Origin: Timema cristinae
Taxonomy: Eukaryota > Arthropoda > Insecta > Phasmatodea > Timematidae
DNA: 64,000 nucleotides
Direction: 5' to 3'
Assembly: GCA_039000515.1 (NCBI GenBank)
Contig: JBCFYV010009882.1
Span: forward strand, 57,029,277-57,093,276
Shown here: positions 57,417 through 64,000 of the stretch, piece by piece
How the letters are laid out: each line of letters starts with the position of its first letter
How positions within the stretch are numbered: the first letter of the stretch is position 1
The notes under the pieces: generated by a model
Database searches by the model: none
Told to the model about the DNA's origin: nothing
Seen by the model: the letters and a program-made list of their open reading frames with translations, nothing else
Made by a program: the position numbers and the translations under genes

Positions 57417-57650
57417 AAGCAGTGCTTCTTACGTATCGTTCGGGTTATACGCTTATATACTAATTACTCTAATGATCTTGGAGATTAGGAATGTTATTTT
57501 TAGAGTAAGTGTACAATACTTGTATAGAGAGCATGCCACCATTTTGGACGCAATACTTCCAACTGAGATTCGAACCTGGTTCTCCCGGTCATAAGCAGTC
57601 TAATCTAGTATAAGAGCAGTACCTAAGACCATACATCCACCAAATTTGGT
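57417..57650 (-). mobile_element. SINE family B, diverged copy
   Basis: Minus strand: TTTGGTGGATGTATGGTCTT AGG, TTATGACCGGGAGAACCAGG TTCGAATCTCAG (intact B box), and the tail GTATAACCCGAACGATACGT AAGAAGCACTGC. Confidence 0.72.
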
Positions 57651-58463
57651 AACAGGTTATTACCAATCACAGTAGCAATATAATAAACTAGACTTAAAAA
57701 TAATGTGTTATAGTAGCAGGTGTGTACAGTGTTTGGTTAAGTTGGAGTAGATAAATTATTTAACAAAATCGACTTTTGAACATAAATTAACCAAAGAAAA
57801 CAAGTATTCAATTCAATTATGAATAACATACAACGTGTATGTTTTTGAGGGGCAATAAAAGCCTACAGTGAAAACAAAAATTATTAGTTTACATATAAAA
57901 CTATTATATTCTGATCCTTTTGCTTCCTCTTATGGAGAGAATATTTCATTCGCGAACAATTCTAACTCTAGATTACAATATTAATTTTGACGTATTATTT
58001 ACCACTTAATACAAACAGTGAGTTTGACAATTATGTGTGTCCTCATATATGTCTCTTCCTCGAGCTACAACCAAAACGGTTTTATGGATTTCATTCAAAT
58101 ATGCAAATATGATATTTATATATAATAATATGGTCCTACCTCATGGCGTTTTTTTAATTTTTTCTTATTATAATCCTAAAACTAAGGGTACTTTATTAAC
58201 GACTGATAACAATTCTGTTTGAAATGACCATTTGGTGTGTGAACTATTTTTTTCTTTCCCTAGAGTCTCTTGTCCATTGAAGAATAGGTATGTCAATTTT
58301 ACATAGCTAATATAAACAAACACTTATTTGCGTTGATTTCCTTTTTCCACCACCCACACGCACGCATGCACACACACACAGATTATATATATATGTATAT
58401 ATATTACACGACACGCACAGACACACATAAGCCAGGAAGTCATAAAGATAAAAACATAAAATT
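57651..58463. other. AT-rich spacer with short CA and TA microsatellites
   Basis: CACACGCACGCATGCACACA lies near 58355-58380, followed by TATATATATG runs. No gene recognised. Confidence 0.45.
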
Positions 58464-58475
58464 AAATTAAATGCA

Positions 58476-58740
58476 GGTGACCTGGTGGTCTAGGGGTAAG
58501 GTGTCAGACTTCTGTGCTGGCGGCCGGGGTTCAATCCTCGGTCCTGGCACAGATTTATCTGATTACAAAACCCTTCCTTCACCTCTGACAAGACATCTTG
58601 TGAATGTGGGGAATGCCAGGCCTCCACCGTGGTTCGGATTCCACGTTAAACTGTAGGTCCTTCATTTCATCTCACAATCACCCTACCATTACACATTAGC
58701 GTAAGTGCGTATAACCCGAACGGGTAGTAAGACGCGGTGC

Positions 58741-58795
<55 letters not shown>
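58476..58795 (+). mobile_element. SINE family A, full-length, long (TAA)n, perfect 12-bp duplication
   Basis: AAATTAAATGCA occurs at 58464-58475 and 58796-58807. Head GGTGACCTGGTGGTCTAGGG GTAAGG, B box GGGGTTCAATCC, full body and tail, then the longest TAA run of the family in this window (about 58739-58795). The length and purity of the tail and the clean duplication suggest recent insertion. Confidence 0.95.
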
Positions 58796-58799
<4 letters not shown>

Positions 58800-58807
58800 T
58801 AAATGCA

Positions 58808-61600
58808 TAAATAGCAACGAGGGATGGCAAATATTTCTAAAAGTGATAGAAAAAAACACATAATATTTGGCATGGTAGAAAATTGAAGTATTATCCTAAT
58901 TATATAGCGGTAACACGAAGTAGTCAGAAGAGCTTGACCACTATAAAAATTGGATATTGGGAAATGGTAAGGTTTGAACATTTCCTACAACGATATTAAC
59001 GACAATTTATGGATGGTTGTGATATTAAATTGAAATCTGACAAAATGGGAAATGGAACACAATTAAACCCCATAAAAATTTAAAAAAAATCAAAATTCAA
59101 ATCTGTGGACCTTGAAATGTGGGATGAGACAAAGTTTACAAAACTTTTAAGGAACTCACATTTTTTGGTTTGGTAGAAAATTGAAACTTGGCATGTATGT
59201 AGTGGGACCTTCTTAGATAACCGAATGACGTCTAACAAATGGCATTTCAAAATGAAAGCTCAGGGAATGGGAGAGCTCGAACTTGATACAACTAATATGA
59301 AACATGTATTTTTGATGGGGTTGAAATTTGAAATCAAGCATACAAATAAGGGAATCCTATCAAATAGCCAATTAAATGTTGGGACATATGGGCACTAACT
59401 GTCGTATATTGTGTATTAAGGATACGAAGAAAAATGTTGGCTTTAAGTTTTCAATAAATTACCCTAAAATAAGTTTTATTCATAAAAACCAACACATGGT
59501 CTTGTTAATAACAGTAGAAAAACCCTTTATTTGTAAGTTTTAAACCAAAATGTCCAAATATTTTAACAAATTTCAAACTTTCAAAAAAATAACCACATGC
59601 AAGCACCATAAAATTAGATTTAATTTGTAAAAATAAAACCTGTTTTTATTTACCATGAAAAACTTATTCCAGCTCCCCACTAATGACTCAAACCAAAGCC
59701 AATTTGGAAAACAATTAAAGTTATTTTATTTTGTCACGGTAAAATAAACTTAAACTAACTTATTTTAGAAGAATAAATACACATTATTCATTATCATATA
59801 AAATAATCACCCTCTAACCATTGTAAACAAAATCGGTGTGTATATTTTCAAAAATATTAAAAAATTAACAAAAATAAGTATTCAATAAACTACCATCCCA
59901 AAAACAAAGTATGCACTGTTAATTGAGAGATCAACTGCTCCCCTGATTAAATATTTAAAGAAAATAAATATAGCCATTTATAAAATGGTTAAAATATTTA
60001 AATAAATATTCTTCAGTAAACCATAATTATTAACGATCCTTTACCCCAAATACCAATATACAATGTTAATTTCAAACACTTCCAATAAAACCATCTGAAA
60101 ATAAATTGTAGGAGCCATTTTTAGAATACTTCAAATATTTGAGTACTCGGACTATTTTTATAGGTATTACCCTTGAAAAAGATTTTAATCTACAAATAAC
60201 TATAAAATGCTATTCTTCATTACAAAAACTCCCAAACTATTTGAAATCAAATCTTAAATACAATTGTAAAATCTTCAACATGTTTGAAAAATCAGCTATC
60301 TGTAAACTACCCATAAATTAGATTTACTCCCAAAACAAGGTAAACAATGTTTTTTTTAGCACTGCGTCTTACTATTCATTCGGATTAGAAGCCCATGTAC
60401 TAAATACTTTAATATGCTAAAGATAAATAAGGCTAAATTTAGAGAAAATGTACTTTCATGTGCGTGAAGAGAGAGAGTGAGAGAGAGAAAGAGAGAGAGT
60501 GACAAACAATTTACTATAATCCACCCTCAGTTAATCTAGCCATGTTAGAACTATAGCCCCATCATCGGCAGTCTAACCTATTGTGAGAGAAGTGCCTTAG
60601 ACTATGCGGCCACCAAAGTGGGTTATTTATTATTTAAAACACTCCCAAGATATACATTCGTAACCCAATCACTCAAGCAATTTTAAGAATATTTCATGGT
60701 TTTTGAAAAATTAGATATCAGTAAATAACCCACAAATGAGTTTTTAATCAAAAAACCACTATACAATGTTATTTGCCATACTGCACAATCTCTAGAAAAA
60801 CATTTTGAAAAAAATTGCTCTGGCTATATTTGAAATATTTCAAATTTTCTAAAATGTCTTGGGTATAAGCTATCCTTCAACAAATGTTTACCCAAAAACC
60901 AACAATGCACTGCTATTTCTCATGTACAGTAAGATCATATGTATTAATTTTAATTAAAATTGTTGAAACATTTACAAAAAATGTGTGATTTAAAAATATC
61001 ACCATTCCATAAAATTCAATTAGTTGAAGAGCTGGTTTTTGAAAAAAAAAGAAAAATTGTTGTATAGCCCTATATAATCTAGATATCAAGTTAGAAAAAT
61101 CCATAAAACTGTTTTAAATCCATGGTCAGGGACAGACATACAGACAAACATGGGACAGACAGAATTAAAAATCGACTTTTATCAGGTTCGGGTTCTCAAT
61201 AAACGTAAAGTTGAGCCTAGTATAGAGAAATATTTTTTTACGATTACAATGCATTCCCTTGTTTTGAAAAATAAAAATCTTAATATTTCAAAATATTAGA
61301 TGTAATAAATTAACATAGATTAGTAGAGAGGGTGGAGGGGAGGATAACTATAAGTTTTATTAAAAATTATTAGAAATTCCACTTTTTGGCCTGGAAGAAA
61401 TTTAAATTTGGAATGCAGGTAGAAGGATCACTTCATTTAGTTATTAAATTTAGAAATTAGAAAGTTTCAAAATAAAGTGTTAGAAAATGAGGGGTTTCAA
61501 AATATCATAAGCTTATAGAAAAAATAAATCTTATGGGTGTGGTGAAAATTGAGTTATTATAGGCAAACGAAAAATATCTAAAAACAAACCTGATAAATAA
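58808..61600 (+). repeat. Degenerate repeat array, about 140-bp period, interrupted by a SINE
   Basis: A core like CAGTAAATAACCCACAAATG then CAAAAAACCACTATACAATG TTATT recurs at about 59885, 60020, 60160, 60300, 60720 and 60865; subtracting the SINE at 60357-60624 leaves steps near 140-150 bp. Less clear earlier units lie near 59475, 59615 and 59755. A second phrase, TTTGGTATGGTAGAAAATTG AAACTTGGCATG, marks 58865, 59160 and 61380. Around 61126-61215 a GGGACAGACATACAGACAAA block ends the region. Units are too diverged for sharp borders. Confidence 0.5.
60357..60624 (-). mobile_element. SINE family B, inserted in the 140-bp array
   Basis: Minus strand: CCCACTTTGGTGGCCGCATA GTCTAAGGCAC, GATGATGGGGCTATAG, TAACTGAGGGTGG, an expanded GAGA/CTCT run in the body, and a tail ending AGTAAGACGCAGTGCTAA. 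The GA expansion (60465-60500) is unusual for the family. Confidence 0.75.
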
Positions 61601-62419
61601 ATATTATACATACTCGATTATTTAGATATATATGTTGTTAATTTTATGAGATAAAATTCATTTAAGAATGATTTTTAATGACAGATATTTGAAGATTTAT
61701 AGTTTAAATAAATCCAGTATATTTTTTTTAAATACATAACTGTACATGGTAAATATTGTATCATAAACAACATTATTTTTTTCTAAGTTTGTTCATTTAA
61801 GAATTGTTTACTGACTACTGAGTATTTTAAATTGATATATTTTGAAATCAGCATTAATGATTTGGTTCAAAACTTGAAATGTAGAATTTTGTACATAATA
61901 AATAAGCTATGACAATTATTTAGTTTCATAAGAATTAAAAATGTAAGCTAGTTTACTGATGACTTAATTTGGATTTTAAATATTAACTTACAGTAGTTGA
62001 TTTAGTTTAAAATGTATGTGTGTTGTGTGTTTAGTATGAATAAATATAATAAATCATATGGAATAGCTAATGACACTTGTTCAACTTTCAGTTACATTAG
62101 AGTGTTAAGATAGTTAAGGATATCTCCATTACATTTGCTTTAGGTGTCTTGAATGGTCTTTTTTGAAAATCTAAATTTTACACTATTATTATCCCTATTT
62201 TTGCAAGGAAGCACTTTGGTACCCCAACCACTTATTTTAGTTTCCATTACTTAAAATACTTATTATTGTGGTTATTTAAATTTGCCAAAAATTTCATTAA
62301 TACTCTGAACCTAAAATTTACAACATTAATTACTAGCTTTGGGTGGCCACCTAAATCTTCCACGAATTTTAAAATTGGGTAATTTGGGTATTAAAATTTT
62401 ATTTGTAGTAAAACATTTG
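61601..62419. other. AT-rich intergenic DNA
   Basis: Nothing recognised. Confidence 0.4.
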
Positions 62420-62960
62420 TCGTTCAAAAGAGTTCAAGGTTCGACAAGTTGTGTTCCACAAAACGCTACTAAAATATCATTAACTTTGGCATTGAAAAGA
62501 ATTTAAAATTAAAAAGTGGTACAACTGCATTAACATGGCGATACCACTTTGATACGCTAAATATTCATAAAAGGTAAAGGTACAAATTATTTTCTTTGTG
62601 GTACCAAACGGTAAAATACTCGTACGAAACTTTTGTGTTGAAAAAGCTCAAAATTCAATAATTTTCAGTGAACATATTGATATGCTAACTACTCAAAACG
62701 GGTACAAGTAAAAACCTCTTCCTTCTGTTACAAAACATTGGCACTAAAATAAGTTTATTATTCAAAAGTATTTCATCACTAACTTGGAGTGTTCGTTTAT
62801 ATATGCTAATTACTCAAAATGAGTACAGTTACAAATACTTATCTTCAGAGTACAAATGATAAAAAAAAATAATACAAAACTTTACCGCTACAAAAAGTAG
62901 TTCAAAATTTAAAAGTAGTGAAACATTATTTAATTATCTCGATACCTACTGTTTAGAATC
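62420..62960 (+). repeat. Degenerate tandem repeat, about 120-140 bp, four units
   Basis: GATACGCTAAATATTCATAA (62551), GATATGCTAACTACTCAAAA (62679), ATATGCTAATTACTCAAAAT (62801) and GATACCTACTGTTTAGAATC (62941) mark successive units; each is preceded by TTCAAAA-type and followed by GGTACAAATTA-type sequence. Confidence 0.6.
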
Positions 62961-62964
62961 AGAT

Positions 62965-63410
62965 GTTATTGAATGACATGTAAATGACTTCTTTAGAAGC
63001 CCCCAATATGGTAAAGTTAGTTTTGACTACAGATAGCCTAGTAGAATATTTAGCTGGTACATTATAAATCCCTCCAGAGTTTAGTAACACCCCTCTTCCC
63101 TTTTCACTCGCAAGTATATGTCTCTTCATTTAAAAAGAGGAATCTGATGTTTAAATGGTACCTTATCAGACCGCATGACAACGCCACTATCGTACTAGTG
63201 CATTCTGGCTGTGAGATATTGAACTAAGGGCTTGGCTTTGTCAAGAGTTCTGGGACTAAAAGATATTTTTTCTTGGCAAAATATTTTTATATAGCAGTAA
63301 TCTGATAGGAAAAAAAAACCTCACAGACAAAGTATTTTACCAAAATCTAGAGCTAGGGCCAAATTTTATTGGTGTCCATAAATTTATGTGCATTTTCTTG
63401 TATTTTATAT

Positions 63411-63412
<2 letters not shown>
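62965..63412. other. AT-rich spacer
   Basis: No coding or repeat feature recognised. Confidence 0.35.

Positions 63413-63465
<53 letters not shown>
63413..63465. repeat. (TA)n microsatellite
   Basis: Uninterrupted TA run next to the 38-bp minisatellite. Confidence 0.95.
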
Positions 63466-63468
<3 letters not shown>

Positions 63469-63479
63469 ACACACTCAAA

Positions 63480-64000
63480 GATACATTCAACGCTTAGACA
63501 TCCTGATTCACCTCCCCAAATACGTTTCTAAGTAGACATCCACCAAAGCGGTAAGCTGGACACCTTACTCCACCTTACCATCATTAGTGTAGCTAGAAAT
63601 CCTAGCTCACGTTCTTATCAAAGCTTGTAGCTAGACATCCTATCCCACCTTCCCACCGAGGCGTGTAGCTAGAAATCATAGCCCACCTTCCCACCAAACC
63701 ATGTAGCTGGACACCTTAGTCCACCTTCCCATCGAATCATGTAGCTAGACATCCTAGCCCACCCCATCACAATGCGTGTATCCAGACATCCCAGTCCACC
63801 TTCCCACCGAAGTGTGTAGCTAGACACCCTAGCCCACATTCCCACCGATGCGTGTAGCTAGACACCCTAGCCCACCCTCTCACCAAAGCGTGTACCTATA
63901 CACCCCAAAACACCTTCTCACAGATGCGTGTAGCCAGACATCCTAATCGACTTTCTCACAGATGTGTGTAACTAAAATCCTTCGCCCAAATTCTTAAAGA
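63480..64000 (+). repeat. 38-bp minisatellite running off the window end
   Basis: About 13 units of GTAGCTAGACATCCTAGCCC ACCTTCCCACCGAGGCGT, each 38 bp with small length changes. Units in the middle (63620-63880) are the most alike; both the left edge and the last 80 bp are more diverged, as expected of an array homogenised at its centre. Related units lie at 51848-51955. Confidence 0.92.

Noticed and set aside
58471..58656. 61-codon frame repeated almost identically at 2334-2516
   Set aside because: Both are translations of the SINE family A head; similarity reflects the SINE, not a gene family.
63480..64000. Regular repeat units that could suggest a CRISPR array
   Set aside because: Units are contiguous 38-bp tandem repeats with no unique spacers, in eukaryotic DNA.

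Overview
This is a eukaryotic, strongly AT-rich, intron- and repeat-type landscape with no operons, no bacterial gene density and no host gene that I can recognise. The best guess is an arthropod, probably an insect with a large genome. The inference rests on the mix of mobile elements: a mariner of insect type, a Jockey-like non-LTR element, a BEL/Pao retroelement, PIF/Harbinger and hAT DNA elements, and many tRNA-derived SINEs. Species cannot be told from the sequence alone.

Layout. 1-7.4 kb: AT-rich DNA with SINEs and minisatellite-like repeats. 7.45-8.75 kb: two DNA elements placed end to end, each bounded by TTA; the second is an internally deleted Harbinger with a piece of transposase. 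9.26-12.6 kb: a decayed PIF/Harbinger gene pair, a MADF-domain gene on + facing a spliced DDE transposase on -. 14.1-14.8 kb: a further inverted-repeat element. 17.7-19.7 kb: a 5'-truncated Jockey-like element on -, flanked by a perfect 12-bp target site duplication. 23.6-23.95 kb: an unrecognised decayed reading frame. 30.1-31.4 kb: a decayed gene on - resembling the DUF7869-type transposon-related proteins of arthropods. 34.4-35.0 kb: an hAT deletion derivative. 38.1 kb: a near-perfect palindrome carrying tRNA-like sequence. 38.66-43.7 kb: a 39-bp minisatellite split by a 5'-truncated, heavily mutated BEL/Pao element on -. 51.6-51.83 kb: a foldback MITE. 54.4-55.76 kb: a nearly intact mariner with matching terminal inverted repeats, a TA duplication and one early stop codon. 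63.48 kb to the end: a 38-bp minisatellite that runs off the window.

SINEs are the commonest feature. At least four families can be told apart by their tRNA-like heads. Families A and B have different heads but share the same 3' tail and a (TAA)n end, so they were probably copied by the same LINE machinery. Several copies keep 12-16 bp target site duplications.

Degenerate tandem arrays (21-25, 30, 33, 38, 39, about 125 and about 140 bp periods) fill much of the remaining space. I see no convincing new functional system: the window is best read as layered, mostly dead mobile DNA. The points most worth a second look are the modular SINE pair, the abutting TTA elements, the split minisatellite around the BEL remnant, the tRNA-like palindrome and the DUF7869-like pseudogene.
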